A stretch of DNA of 62,057 nt from Rhizobium sophorae (GCF_013087515.1 NZ_JABFCN010000004.1:1-62057); one strand, 5' to 3'; shown: positions 16,800-26,450, counted from the first letter of the stretch. A program made the numbers and translations. Notes: generated from the letters alone by a model not told the origin.

Positions 16800-17966
16800 A
16801 TGACTGCCGAAAGCATCACATCAGCGCGAGCGGAGCGGATCCCATGGGCCGCGATGGCGGGTATTATCGCCACCGTCACGGTATTCGCCGTGGCACAGGG
16901 GCTGACTTATCCGCTGCTCAGCTTCATCCTGGAGCGGCAGGGAACGACATCGAGCCTGATCGGATTGTCGGCGGCGATGACGCCGCTCGGTTTCATTCTA
17001 TCCGCACTCTTCATTCCGGCGCTTTCGCGGCGCGTGGGTGGGGCCCGGCTGGCGATCCTGTGTTCGATCCTCGCCGCCCTCACCCTGATTGCGATCGCCT
17101 GGGCTGAGGACGTGTGGGCCTGGATGCCGCTGCGCTTCCTGCTCGGCGTCTTCGCCAATCCGCTTTACGTGATCAGCGAGACCTGGCTGATCACGATCAC
17201 GCCGGCGCCGCGCCGGGGCCGGATCATGGGACTCTATTCGTCGATCGTTTCGGGCGGCTTCGCCATCGGCCCGCTGTCGCTCTGGCTCACCGGCACGGAG
17301 GGTTGGCCACCCTTCATGATCGGTGTTGCGGCCTTCCTCCTCTGCGGCCTGATCGTGCTTGCGGTCGTCCCACGCCTGCCCGGCATGCCTGATGAAGGCG
17401 AGGCTACATCGGTGGGCCGCTTCTTCGCGCTGGCACCGCTGCTGTTGTTTGCGGTTTTCACCGCTGCCGCCTTCGAGCAAATCCTGCTTTCCCTATTCGC
17501 GGTCTATGGCGCAGTATTCGGCAGCGCCGAGGAGCGCATCGCTTCGCTCATCACCTGTTTCATCGCCGGCAATGCCGTGCTGCAGATTTTGCTCGGGCGC
17601 TTGGCCGAACGGTTCGGCTCGACGCGGATCATGCTCTTCTGCGTCCTGGCTTGCCTCGCCGGTTGCCTGCTGCTGCCGTCGGCCTTCACCACGTGGCTCA
17701 TCTGGCCGCTCATCTTCGGCTGGGGTGGGGTCTCGTTCGGGATCTACACCCTGTCGCTGATCCAACTCGGCGAGCGTTTCACCGGTCAGGCCCTGATCGC
17801 CGGTAACGCGGCCTTCGCCTTGGTATGGGGCATCGGTGGCATCGTCGGCTCGCCGGCGACAGGACTGGCGATGCAACTGATCGGACATCGGGGTCTGCCA
17901 TTATCCCTTGGCCTCCTCAGCTGCGCGCTGGCGGTGTTTCTGATGGCCAGGAGATGGCGGGGCTGA
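16800..17966 (+). CDS. MFS transporter (YcaD-like)
   Basis: A 388-residue twelve-segment major facilitator. It has the cytoplasmic loop motif between segments 2 and 3 (LSRRVGGARLAI), the PLRFLLGVFANPLYVISETWL segment typical of the YcaD/UMF family, a central hydrophilic loop (PRLPGMPDEGEATSVGRF) and the repeat motif in the second half (LGRLAERFGSTRIM). A GAGGA precedes the ATG. It is divergent from the arginase-family gene and followed, 116 bases later, by a MarR regulator. The substrate is unknown; export of small hydrophilic or toxic molecules is the usual inference. Confidence 0.9.
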   Translation: MTAESITSARAERIPWAAMAGIIATVTVFAVAQGLTYPLLSFILERQGTTSSLIGLSAAMTPLGFILSALFIPALSRRVGGARLAILCSILAALTLIAIAWAEDVWAWMPLRFLLGVFANPLYVISETWLITITPAPRRGRIMGLYSSIVSGGFAIGPLSLWLTGTEGWPPFMIGVAAFLLCGLIVLAVVPRLPGMPDEGEATSVGRFFALAPLLLFAVFTAAAFEQILLSLFAVYGAVFGSAEERIASLITCFIAGNAVLQILLGRLAERFGSTRIMLFCVLACLAGCLLLPSAFTTWLIWPLIFGWGGVSFGIYTLSLIQLGERFTGQALIAGNAAFALVWGIGGIVGSPATGLAMQLIGHRGLPLSLGLLSCALAVFLMARRWRG

Positions 17967-18041
17967 TCGAAGCACTTGCTCGTGCCGCCCTGCCCTGGCC
18001 TCATCTGCCGATCACCTTGGCAGAAGAATTGCCATTTAATC

Positions 18042-18061
18042 TATAACACGTTATATAACAC
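18042..18061. promoter_or_regulatory. Overlapping palindromes, candidate MarR operator
   Basis: TATAAC-AC-GTTATA (18042-18055) is a perfect 6-2-6 inverted repeat. It overlaps the perfect ten-base palindrome GTTATATAAC (18050-18059). Read another way, the box TATAACAC occurs twice, 12 bases apart. The cluster lies about 22 bases upstream of the MarR start and would overlap its promoter, the usual position for MarR autoregulation. Confidence 0.5.
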
Positions 18062-18082
18062 CCAATACAAATGGAGATCGGC

Positions 18083-18574
18083 ATGATCGAGGATGTGGTC
18101 CGGACGCTCGGGTTTCTGTGCATGGGCAGCCGGCTGCGGCGCATCGGAGAAAGGCTGCAGGCCGATACGCAGCAGGTCATCGATGAGGCGGGCCTTGGCA
18201 TTCAAGCCGGCCAATATCCATTCCTTGCAGCGATCGACCGAGCCGGGCCACTGACGATCGGCGAACTTGCGCAGGCGGTGGGTATCACCCAGCCCGGCGC
18301 AACGCGCACCATCGGCCAGCTTCTCGAACTCGGTTACGTCGACATGCAGCCGGCCCCGGATGATCAGCGTCGCAGACTGGTCTCGCTGACCGACAAGGGA
18401 CAGGACCTCGTCGATCATTCGAAAAAGGTGATCTGGCCGCGCATCGCCGCCGCCGTTGCCGATCTCTGCGGCGATCTCGACGGGCCGATCCTCGAACAGC
18501 TCGCGGCCATCGAGGACGGGCTTGCGGCAGTACCGCTTGCGCGCCGCAACGCCGGCAAGGAGGAAAACTCATGA
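18083..18574 (+). CDS. MarR-family transcriptional regulator
   Basis: A 163-residue winged-helix regulator. The DNA-binding core is GPLTIGELAQAVGITQPGATRTIGQLLELGYVDMQ, followed by the wing (PDDQRRRLVSLTDKGQDLV) characteristic of MarR proteins. GGAG sits eight bases before the ATG at 18083; an in-frame ATG at 18071 lacks a site. It overlaps the next gene by four bases (ATGA), so the two are translated together. The palindromes upstream are likely its own operator. The ligand is unknown; the linked acetyltransferase may detoxify it. Confidence 0.9.
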   Translation: MIEDVVRTLGFLCMGSRLRRIGERLQADTQQVIDEAGLGIQAGQYPFLAAIDRAGPLTIGELAQAVGITQPGATRTIGQLLELGYVDMQPAPDDQRRRLVSLTDKGQDLVDHSKKVIWPRIAAAVADLCGDLDGPILEQLAAIEDGLAAVPLARRNAGKEENS

Positions 18575-19251
18575 CCCATATCCTCGACCGGCCGATCTGG
18601 AGCGCATTGGAGACCGCGCATGCCGGTCTTGCCGAAGGCGGCAAGTCCGCGCGGCGATACCCACCTTCCATCGTTCCTTTCGCGGCGTCAGCCGACGATA
18701 CGCCGGAGAGCCTCGACGCCCTGGAGAAACTGCCGGTATCGGAGGAGAGCATGATTCTCGTCGAATCCGGGCCGATCGCCATTCCACCGGGTCTTGCCGT
18801 CGTCGCGGAAGCATCAGTGGTCCAGATGGTTGCCGAGCGGCCCCACGAAAGAATTTCCGATCCCCGCATAGAGCCGCTGACGGAGTCCGATGCCGTCGGC
18901 ATGCTGGCATTGGCGACACTGACCAAACCCGGGCCGTTCACGTTGCGAGCCCAAAGCCTCGGTAGCTTCTGGGGGATCAAGAGCGAAGGCCGCCTGGTGG
19001 CGATGGCCGGGCAACGGATGCGGCAGACAGGCTTCATCGAGCTCAGCGGGCTTTGCACCCATCCCGATGTCCAGGGACGCGGCCTCGGCACTCTGCTCTT
19101 CCGCTTCGTTGCCGGCGAAATCGCATCGAGCGGCGACACAGCCTATCTGCACGCCTATGCGGCGAACACATCAGCCATTTCGCTCTACAAGACACATGGC
19201 TTTGCGCTTCGCGCGGAGATGAACATGCGCGTGGTCAAGCGCCGTTCCTGA
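18571..19251 (+). CDS. GNAT-family N-acetyltransferase
   Basis: A 226-residue protein whose C-terminal half is a GNAT domain. The acetyl-CoA binding motif A is GLCTHPDVQGRGLGTLLFRFV (Q/RxxGxG/A pattern) and motif B is LHAYAANTSAISLYKTHGF. The first 90 residues are a less conserved N-terminal domain. The start overlaps the MarR stop (ATGA), marking a two-gene operon. It would transfer an acetyl group from acetyl-CoA to an unknown small molecule or protein in the cytoplasm. Confidence 0.88.
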   Translation: MTHILDRPIWSALETAHAGLAEGGKSARRYPPSIVPFAASADDTPESLDALEKLPVSEESMILVESGPIAIPPGLAVVAEASVVQMVAERPHERISDPRIEPLTESDAVGMLALATLTKPGPFTLRAQSLGSFWGIKSEGRLVAMAGQRMRQTGFIELSGLCTHPDVQGRGLGTLLFRFVAGEIASSGDTAYLHAYAANTSAISLYKTHGFALRAEMNMRVVKRRS

Positions 19252-19265
19252 GCCGTGCCCACGAC

Positions 19266-22112
19266 CTATCGCACCGCCGGCGGCAGCACTTCGAATTTCC
19301 AGAATTTTTCCGGGCTGAAATAAGTCGTGGCAAACGCGCGGATATCTGCGGCGGCGACCCTGTCGTAGCCGCTGAGATTGTCGCGTATCCGGTCTAAACC
19401 ACGCGAATCCGTCTGAGCGCCGCGCAGATATTCAATCCAATATTCGTTACCCTGCTGCTGATGCTTCAGTGTCTCGATAATTGGCTCCCGGGCGCGCGCA
19501 AGTTCGTCCGGGGAGACATCATGCGACCGCAGATCCTTGGCGATGTCGTCGACGAGTGCGTAGAAGCGCACGACCTTTGCCGGGTCTGTCTCGACGTAGA
19601 AATATGCGTAGCCGTAGCCAGGGACTTCACTTGACAGGTCAGCATCGCCCTCCAGCACATAGCTTGCTCCTTCTGCGATGCGAAACTGGTCGATCAACCT
19701 GTTTTGGAAAATCTGGGTGGCGAGATTGGCGGTGAAGGACCGCGGCAGGTCGGACAGCAAATCGCCAATCGGAACCCCTACCGCGGCGGCGGCGCTATCC
19801 GCCCTGCCCTTATGGGCCTCCACAACGGGCTTCTCGTTCGTCGCCGGAAAACGCACGTCGTTCCGATCGTCGTTCGACGTCGTCTCCGGGCGCGATGGCA
19901 AGGCGCCAAAGGTTTCAGCTGTCAGCCGGATCGCGTCGTCCACCGTCACGTCGCCGACGATGGTAATATCGATCGAGCCGTTGGAGACCATGGGCCGGAA
20001 CAGCGCCTCGAAATCCTCTGGATGAGCGGCCGACAACTGCGCGCGATCGGGGAAGGTCCAGCGCGGATCGCCCAAATGCACGAGACTTGGGAAATCGCGG
20101 CTGACAATGCCGCCGGGCGTCGCCTCATACTGATCGAGACCGCTCAAATAGGCTTGCTGCACACGTTTGAACGCCTCGGGGCGATAGGCGGGATCGGAGG
20201 TGTATGCGGACATGAGCTGCAGTTGCGTCGCAAGATCTACAGTCCTTGTACGACCATCGAACCTGAAGGAGCTGTCGCCTACCGAAAAATCGATGCTGAC
20301 GATGTTGGCCGTCAGCGCTTTCTGGATATCCTGGTAATCCATAGCCTTCACGCCGGACAGCACGACGGCCGGAGATGCCCAGATCGGGGCGGAACGGTCA
20401 TGCGGCAGGTCCAGCCGACCGCCGCCGATATCTTCGCGTACCAGCACTTCGTTGGCACGCAGCTTGGTTGGCTTGACGGTCAGCCGCACGCCATTGGAAA
20501 AGCGCACCATCGTCAAGCCGAGATCGTCGACGGCGCGGCGTTCGACCACAGCGCCAGGCGCGCCGAAATGGGCGTAGGGCCAGGCGACGTCAGCTGCACG
20601 GGATAGTGCCGAGACGGCAACGGCATTTGACGCATCGTAGACTTGCCGAACCGCGTCGACTCCGCCCTCAGGTGATTGGGCCGTTTGTAACACGACCTGC
20701 GGACCGTTACCGGAGAAGGCACGCTGCAGGGCCTGATTGACCTCGGCCGCCGTGACGCCGTTCGTCATCGTCTCGAACAGCGAGAGGTCTTCGCTAGGCG
20801 AGGTGAAGACTTGGTCGTCATCGACGCTGCTCGTCAGCATGGAAGCGACGTCGGTGGTCGTACGCGTCGCGGATCCGGCCGCAGCAGCCTGCAGGGCCGA
20901 GCGATAGTCGAGGATTTCGCGATCGATCTCCGCCTGCGTAGCGCCGAACTCCTGGATACGACGCTGTTCCTGGTCAATGGCCGTGAGCGCCGCCTGCCAT
21001 TTGTCCGGCTCGGAGTTCGCCGCGATCAGGACGACATGAGCCGAATCGAGGAGGTCCTGAGAGCCGATGCCCGCACTGATGAATGGAGCATCCGCCTTGC
21101 CGGCGATGGTGCTCACCCGGCGATTGAGCACCATGAGACCGAGATTTTCAATAAGCTCAGCGCGGCGCTTGGCGAAGGTGTCGGGCGCGGCGTCATAGAG
21201 ACGCGTCCAGGCGACCTGTACGCTCGTCATGCCGCCGGGAACAACGATGAGTTCGGCGCTTTCGCCTTTCGTCACCAGCGTGCCGAGATCCGGTTTTGTC
21301 GGCGCCGGATCGACGCCCTTCCAATCGCCGAAGCGCTGCCGGATTTCCGTTTCCATGGCGGCGGGGTCGATATCGCCCACCACCATCAGCGTTGCCCGAT
21401 CGGGTCGGTAATTGGTCCGGTAATAATCACGGACGAGGGCCACAGGCGCATTGCTGATGATGTCGGCTTTACCGATCGGCGCCCGCATGGTCGCGCGCTT
21501 GCCGGCGAGCAGCGAATTCATAATTTCGAGAGCCGCGCGATACTGCGGCGTGTCGCGCAACCGCTCTTCCGACAGGATGACGCCGCGTTCGCGATCGAAG
21601 GCGCCGGCATCGAGGGTCAGCTCGCTCGCCGTTTCTCGCATCAGCATCAGGCCCGTCGAAACCGTGTCTGCATCGACCTCGGGCAGGTCAAGCGCATAGA
21701 CAGTCTCGTCATAAGAGGTATGGGCGTTGGTGTCCGGCCCAAAGGCCAAGCCCTTGCGCTGCAAGATACGGATCATCTCCCCTTCGGCGACATGTGTCGA
21801 ACCCTTGAAGGCCATGTGCTCGAGAACATGCGCCAGACCCTGCTGGTTGTCGTTTTCGTCGAGCGAACCGGAGCCAATGCGAAAGCGGATCGCTGCCTGT
21901 CCGGGCGGAGTGACATTGCGCATGATCGCAAATCGCATGCCGTTGGCGAGCATGCCGAAACGCACATGGGGGTCGGCTTGGATGTCGCTTTGCGTTTGTG
22001 GCCAGGGCACGGACGGGCTGTCCGCATAGGCTGGCGACGTGAAGTTTGCGACGAGGGAGACCGTCGCGAGAAACCACCACACCGTGGAGCATTCCATTTT
22101 TTTGTGAGACAT
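19266..22112 (-). CDS. M16-family zinc peptidase (pitrilysin-like), exported
   Basis: A 948-residue protein with a signal peptide (processing near AYA, residue 30) and two M16 halves, as in the long insulinase-like periplasmic peptidases. The inverted zinc motif HxxEH is at His95-Glu98-His99 (HVLEHMAF), with the downstream acidic ligand expected in the following helix. The second half (from about residue 500) is the inactive structural partner with R/Y-type residues near the C terminus (FRIAEGASYVLEGDADLSS). It is expected to degrade peptides in the periplasm. It converges on the GNAT gene and its promoter faces the LacI gene at 22350. Confidence 0.9.
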   Translation of the reverse strand: MSHKKMECSTVWWFLATVSLVANFTSPAYADSPSVPWPQTQSDIQADPHVRFGMLANGMRFAIMRNVTPPGQAAIRFRIGSGSLDENDNQQGLAHVLEHMAFKGSTHVAEGEMIRILQRKGLAFGPDTNAHTSYDETVYALDLPEVDADTVSTGLMLMRETASELTLDAGAFDRERGVILSEERLRDTPQYRAALEIMNSLLAGKRATMRAPIGKADIISNAPVALVRDYYRTNYRPDRATLMVVGDIDPAAMETEIRQRFGDWKGVDPAPTKPDLGTLVTKGESAELIVVPGGMTSVQVAWTRLYDAAPDTFAKRRAELIENLGLMVLNRRVSTIAGKADAPFISAGIGSQDLLDSAHVVLIAANSEPDKWQAALTAIDQEQRRIQEFGATQAEIDREILDYRSALQAAAAGSATRTTTDVASMLTSSVDDDQVFTSPSEDLSLFETMTNGVTAAEVNQALQRAFSGNGPQVVLQTAQSPEGGVDAVRQVYDASNAVAVSALSRAADVAWPYAHFGAPGAVVERRAVDDLGLTMVRFSNGVRLTVKPTKLRANEVLVREDIGGGRLDLPHDRSAPIWASPAVVLSGVKAMDYQDIQKALTANIVSIDFSVGDSSFRFDGRTRTVDLATQLQLMSAYTSDPAYRPEAFKRVQQAYLSGLDQYEATPGGIVSRDFPSLVHLGDPRWTFPDRAQLSAAHPEDFEALFRPMVSNGSIDITIVGDVTVDDAIRLTAETFGALPSRPETTSNDDRNDVRFPATNEKPVVEAHKGRADSAAAAVGVPIGDLLSDLPRSFTANLATQIFQNRLIDQFRIAEGASYVLEGDADLSSEVPGYGYAYFYVETDPAKVVRFYALVDDIAKDLRSHDVSPDELARAREPIIETLKHQQQGNEYWIEYLRGAQTDSRGLDRIRDNLSGYDRVAAADIRAFATTYFSPEKFWKFEVLPPAVR

Positions 22113-22232
22113 TCTTGTCCAGGTGATGAGAATGAAGGGGCAGATGGCGTCATCTGACTATTCCACAGGTTGCATTTCCCATCAACTTCCATGTGTGTAA
22201 TAAATAATAAGTAGATAACTCGGCCTTGGAAC

Positions 22233-22275
22233 AGGATCTCGTCCGAAAACCGCTCACACTTTTCGGCATCATGCT
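22233..22275. repeat. Rhizobial dispersed repeat with hairpin CCGAAAA-N10-TTTTCGG
   Basis: CCGAAAA (22243-22249) and TTTTCGG (22260-22266) form an inverted repeat inside a block reading GATCTCGTCCGAAAACCGCT. From memory this block recurs between rhizobial genes. It lies in the 237-base divergent region between the M16 and LacI genes and is probably not an operator. Confidence 0.5.
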
Positions 22276-22349
22276 CTGGGTGTCAGACCGTTGTCATCGA
22301 ACCCGCCTAAGGGATTGCGCCTCGATGCTGTCACTAGGAGGCGTTTTCG

Positions 22350-23330
22350 ATGACGACATTGGAGCAGGTCGCGTTCCGGGCAGGATGCTCGCTGGCGACC
22401 GCGAGCAGGGTTCTCAACCGCAACGGACCGGCCAGCGACCTGATGGTGCGCAAGGTGCGCCGTGCGGCCGCCGAACTCGGCTATCGCCCGGCCGGCTCGT
22501 CCGCCGGCCGGCTCGGACGCAGACCTGTGGTCGGCGTGCTGATCCCGAGCATCACCAATCCGGTCTTTGCCTCGTCACTGTCGAGCATCCAGAACCGCAT
22601 GCTGGTGGCCGGCCATGGCGTCTTGATCGCCCAGTCGAATTACGATCCGGCGCGCGAGGCCGATGCCGTCGCAGCACTTTTGAACGACCGGCCGACCGGG
22701 CTGATCCTCACCGTCTGCGATCCATCCACCAGCAAGGCGCTGCTTGCGAAGCTGCCGCCGACCGTGCTGCTCAACAACCTGCCGACGGTGCAGTTTCCGG
22801 CGGCCGTCACTGCCGACAATCGCGGCGCAGGCCGCGGGATCACGACATTCCTGATCGGCATGGGCCATCGCCGCATTCTGTTTCTTTCCGGCAATTTCGC
22901 CGCCTCCGACCGCGCCCACCTTCGCTACCGCGGTTATCTCGACGCTATGGCCGAGAACGGGCTGACACCCCTCGATGCGGTGCAGATCCCGTTCGTCAAC
23001 GGCTATGACCAGCTCGATCTTGGTGTCGCGATGACTTCGCTTGCGCCGACGGCGATCATCGCCTCCAACGATCTCCTGGCGCTCGGCGTCATCGCCGCGC
23101 TGAAGCGGGAGGGGCTTTCCGTGCCTAGGGATGTTTCGGTCGCCGGCTTCGACGGCATTGCGATCGGCCGGCTGATCGACCCACCGCTGACGACCATCGA
23201 AATGCCGGATGCCAGCATGGGGGCAACGGCCGCCTCGTTGCTTCTCGACATGGCGGAGAATGCTGCCCCTGCCCGCCATCTCGATGTCGGCTATACGCTT
23301 CGCCGCGGCGGCACCGTGCGCGCCATCTGA
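22350..23330 (+). CDS. LacI-family transcriptional regulator
   Basis: A 326-residue regulator. The helix-turn-helix (TTLEQVAFRAGCSLATASRVLN) and hinge (VRRAAAELGYRP) open the protein. The sensor domain shows VVGVLIPSITNPVFASSLSSIQ, the operator-coupled TAIIASNDLLALGVIAALK and VSVAGFDG. A strong AGGAGG precedes the ATG. It converges on the ugp-type ABC operon (28475 to 23402) and is the obvious candidate regulator of it, although its own site near that operon's promoter was not identified. Confidence 0.92.
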   Translation: MTTLEQVAFRAGCSLATASRVLNRNGPASDLMVRKVRRAAAELGYRPAGSSAGRLGRRPVVGVLIPSITNPVFASSLSSIQNRMLVAGHGVLIAQSNYDPAREADAVAALLNDRPTGLILTVCDPSTSKALLAKLPPTVLLNNLPTVQFPAAVTADNRGAGRGITTFLIGMGHRRILFLSGNFAASDRAHLRYRGYLDAMAENGLTPLDAVQIPFVNGYDQLDLGVAMTSLAPTAIIASNDLLALGVIAALKREGLSVPRDVSVAGFDGIAIGRLIDPPLTTIEMPDASMGATAASLLLDMAENAAPARHLDVGYTLRRGGTVRAI

Positions 23331-23345
23331 CGCTTGCGAAACAAG

Positions 23346-23376
23346 AGGGCCGCCACGTGCTCGGCGTGGCGGCCCT
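23346..23376. terminator. Bidirectional hairpin between convergent genes
   Basis: A perfect 12-base-pair stem (AGGGCCGCCACG at 23346-23357, CGTGGCGGCCCT at 23365-23376) with a seven-base loop lies between the LacI stop and the end of the ABC operon. There is no long T tract on either side, but the position between convergent genes fits a shared terminator. Confidence 0.6.
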
Positions 23377-23401
23377 GCCCTGTTCCCGATCGGGAAGCCG
23401 A

Positions 23402-24667
23402 TCAGCTGCGCGGCAGCATGCCCTCGACATCGGCGGCTGCGTCGTCGAGCGCTTCCTTCGGCTCGGCCGACTGGTCGACGATGCGCGAGAGGTTGTCGAC
23501 GATCGTCTGCGTGACCTTGACGCCGTTCGAGCCTGGGAAGGCATACCAGGGGATCATCACCGGCATCTGGCTAAGGCCTGCCTGAAACAGCGGGTTCTGC
23601 TTGTAGAAATCGCCGAGATAATCGGCCGACTTCGCCGCGAGCTCGTTGTTCGGGACATAACCGGTACCGGGCACGACGACGGAAGCGCCATAAGGGCCGG
23701 CGGCGAATTTGGCGAACTTCCAGGCGGCATCCTGCTTGGCGGCGTCATGCGTCAGGATGACGACGGCGTTGCCGCCGGTCGGCAGACGGCCATTCACCGG
23801 ATCGATCAACGGGATCTTGGCGGTGCGCAGATCGAACTTGTTGCCGACATTCTTGATCGTGTTGCGCAGCGCGCCGGTTGTCTGGAACTCGAAACCGACC
23901 TTGCCGGCTGCGAAAGCCTGTTCACCGGCGGCCTTGGTGAACACAGGCATGCCGCCCTCGGTGACCAGGCGATGCAGGACCTCGACGGCCTTCTGACCTT
24001 CCGGGCCGTTGAAGGCAACCTTGCTTTCGTCGTCGCTCAGCATCTTGCCGCCGGCGCCGAAGAGCAGTGCCGAAAACATCCAGTCGTCGCCCTGCCAGCG
24101 GTAATCGATGCCGTCGACGCCGTTGCCGAGCGCCTTGATCTTGCCGCCGAGCGCGATGACCTCATCCCAGGTCTTCGGCGGATTGTCGGGATCGCCGCCG
24201 GCCGCCTTCACGAGATCGGCATTGTAATACATGATCGGGTTGGAGGTCGCGAAAGCCAGGCCCACCTGCTTGCCCTTGACCTGGGCAAGCTTGAGGATCG
24301 TGTCGGAGAAGCCCTGCTCGGCCATGTTGCCGTCCTTTTGGACGAGCGGGCCGAGATCGACGGCGACGTCACGTTCGTCGAGCATGCGCAGGCGGTTGAG
24401 GCCGATGAAGGTGATATCGGGCATCTCGCTGGTGCCGACCTGGCGAAGGATCGTCTGGATGCCTTCTTCATAGGTGGCCGAGGGGCTGGCGAACTGGATT
24501 TTGATATCGGGGTTTTCTTCCATGAATTTCTTCGAGATCGTGTCCATCACGTCCTTGAAGAAGCCCGGCATCGGGTAGTGAACCGTCAGCGTCGTCTCGG
24601 CATGCGCCGGAAGCGCGATTGCCATCGAGACGGCCGCTGCGGCGAGAATCTGGGTGATATGTTTCAT
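23402..24667 (-). CDS. ABC transporter substrate-binding protein (UgpB/MalE type)
   Basis: A 421-residue periplasmic binding protein of family 1. The signal peptide is MKHITQILAAAAVSMAIALP with processing at AHA (residue 23). The mature part shows the usual family features: NPIMYYNADLVKAAGGDPDNPPKTWDEV and GGNAVVILTHDAAKQDAAWKFAKF. AGGAGA precedes the ATG at 24667; an upstream open frame continues on but lacks a start signal. It is the last gene of the operon. With a phosphoesterase at the operon head, the ligand may be a sugar or polyol phosphodiester like glycerophosphocholine, but the sequence alone does not prove this. Confidence 0.9.
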   Translation of the reverse strand: MKHITQILAAAAVSMAIALPAHAETTLTVHYPMPGFFKDVMDTISKKFMEENPDIKIQFASPSATYEEGIQTILRQVGTSEMPDITFIGLNRLRMLDERDVAVDLGPLVQKDGNMAEQGFSDTILKLAQVKGKQVGLAFATSNPIMYYNADLVKAAGGDPDNPPKTWDEVIALGGKIKALGNGVDGIDYRWQGDDWMFSALLFGAGGKMLSDDESKVAFNGPEGQKAVEVLHRLVTEGGMPVFTKAAGEQAFAAGKVGFEFQTTGALRNTIKNVGNKFDLRTAKIPLIDPVNGRLPTGGNAVVILTHDAAKQDAAWKFAKFAAGPYGASVVVPGTGYVPNNELAAKSADYLGDFYKQNPLFQAGLSQMPVMIPWYAFPGSNGVKVTQTIVDNLSRIVDQSAEPKEALDDAAADVEGMLPRS

Positions 24668-24693
24668 CGCTCGTTCTCCTGGGTTGAAACCGG

Positions 24694-25530
24694 TCAGCCT
24701 TTGAGACCGGTCATGGTGATGCCCTCGACGAAACGCTTCTGAGCAAGCAGGAAGGCGATGACGAGGGGAAGGGTAATGATGAGGGTCGCCGCCATCAGCG
24801 CGCCGTAGTCGTCGCCGGCCTCGGCGGCGCGGAAATACATCAGGCCAAGCGGCGGCGTGGCGTAGTCCTGCTTGCTGATGACAATCAGCGGCCAGTAGAG
24901 ATCGTTCCAATGGGCGACGATAGAGAAGATGGCGAAGGCGGTGACCGCCGGCCAGGCATTCGGCACGATGACGCGGGCGACGATGCCCAACTCCGACATG
25001 CCGTCGAGACGCGCGGCATGGATGAGATCGTCCGGCATGGCGCGAAAGAACTGCAGGAACATGAAGATCGCGAAGACCGAAATGGTGAAGGGCGCGACAA
25101 GGGCGGCATAGCTGTTGAGCAGCGCGGCGCGGTCGAAGGCGACATAGAGTGGCAACGCGGTCGCATGGATCGGTACCAGAAGGCCAAGCATGACAAGCAC
25201 CATCATGAAGCGGGCGGCGCCGAAGCGCAGCTTCGCCATGGCATAGGCGCAAGGGATCGCCACCAGCACCTGGAAGAAGAAGATCAGCCCGCAGACGACG
25301 ACGCCGTTCCACAACAGCTGCGCCATCGGCACTCGGCTCAAGGCCTTGGCGAAATTTTCGGCATAGGTGAAGTGCGCCGGGATCAACGACAGCGACGAGG
25401 TGAAGATGTCACTTTGGGCCTTGCCTGCCGTCGAGATCATGAAGACATAGGGCGACAGGAAGATGATCGCGCCTAAGGAAAGCAAGGTGAGACGGATGAT
25501 CCTGCCGAGGGAAATAGCGCTCGTCATCAT
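24694..25530 (-). CDS. ABC transporter permease (UgpE/MalG type)
   Basis: A 278-residue inner-membrane permease with six membrane segments. The EAA-type coupling loop is DDLIHAARLDGMSELGIVARVIVPNAWPAV, and the C terminus is the conserved FVEGITMTGLKG. Its ATG overlaps the stop of the preceding permease gene (ATGATGA), indicating translational coupling. It pairs with the product of 25527-26450 to make the heterodimeric channel. Confidence 0.92.
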   Translation of the reverse strand: MMTSAISLGRIIRLTLLSLGAIIFLSPYVFMISTAGKAQSDIFTSSLSLIPAHFTYAENFAKALSRVPMAQLLWNGVVVCGLIFFFQVLVAIPCAYAMAKLRFGAARFMMVLVMLGLLVPIHATALPLYVAFDRAALLNSYAALVAPFTISVFAIFMFLQFFRAMPDDLIHAARLDGMSELGIVARVIVPNAWPAVTAFAIFSIVAHWNDLYWPLIVISKQDYATPPLGLMYFRAAEAGDDYGALMAATLIITLPLVIAFLLAQKRFVEGITMTGLKG

Positions 25531-26450
25531 GTGTAATGCACCCGGCGATCGAGAATGCGGTACTGCAGGAACATCAGCACCACCAGGATCAGGAGAAAGA
25601 CAACGGTCATCGCCGAGGCGTAACCGACGCGCAGATAAACGAAGCCCTCCTGGTAGATGGTAAAGAGCAGTACCTCCGACGCCTTGTTCGGGCCGCCCTC
25701 GGTCAGCGTTTTGACCGTCTCGAAGACCTTGACCGCGTTGGTGATGCTGATGGTGATGACGAAGAGCGTCGTCGGCCCGAGCATCGGCCAGGTCACCAGC
25801 AAGAAGCGGTCGAGGGAGGATCTGGCGCCATCCACCTCCGCTGCCGCGTAAAGCTCGCGCGGGATCGCCGTCAGGCCGGCGAGGAACAGCACCATGTTGA
25901 AGCCGGCCGATTGCCAGACGCCGATGATCGAGAGGCTGTAGAGCACCGTGCCGGAGCTGCCGAGCCAGTTCGGGCCTGGAAGCCCGACGAGGGCCAGCAG
26001 CGCGTTGAGCGGGCCGATTGTGGGGTGGAACATATATTGCCAGACGGTCGCCATGGCGACGATCAGCGAAGCGACCGGCAGGAAATAGGCGGTGCGGAAG
26101 AAGCTGCGCGCCTTGGTCTCGCTCTCGATCAGCATGGCGATGCCAAGGCCGAGAAGGATCGAGACCGGTGCGACGAGCGCCGTGTACACCGTCGTATTCC
26201 ACAGCGACTTGCGAAACGTCCGGTCGGTGATCAGGTGCGCGTAATTCTCGAAGCCGACGAAACGGAACTTGCCGTAGCCCAGTTCGAAATCGGTGAATCC
26301 GAGCACGATGACTGATACAACCGGCAAAAGCACGAAGAGGAACAGAAGGATCATAGCCGGCATCACCAGCATCCAGGCGATGCGGGCCTCGCTGCGCCGG
26401 TGCGCAACGGCGGCATCGTGCGGTACAACCATGGAGACGACGCTAGCCAT
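25527..26450 (-). CDS. ABC transporter permease (UgpA/MalF type)
   Basis: A 307-residue permease with six membrane segments and the coupling loop IPRELYAAAEVDGARSSLDRFLLVTWPML. The end of the protein (LMFLQYRILDRRVHYT) is typical for UgpA-like proteins. The start at 26450 (MASVVSMVV) is preferred: it is preceded by GAGAGGG and overlaps the end of the ATPase gene by eight bases, whereas the longer frame to 26558 would overlap the ATPase by over 100 bases. Confidence 0.9.
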   Translation of the reverse strand: MASVVSMVVPHDAAVAHRRSEARIAWMLVMPAMILLFLFVLLPVVSVIVLGFTDFELGYGKFRFVGFENYAHLITDRTFRKSLWNTTVYTALVAPVSILLGLGIAMLIESETKARSFFRTAYFLPVASLIVAMATVWQYMFHPTIGPLNALLALVGLPGPNWLGSSGTVLYSLSIIGVWQSAGFNMVLFLAGLTAIPRELYAAAEVDGARSSLDRFLLVTWPMLGPTTLFVITISITNAVKVFETVKTLTEGGPNKASEVLLFTIYQEGFVYLRVGYASAMTVVFLLILVVLMFLQYRILDRRVHYT

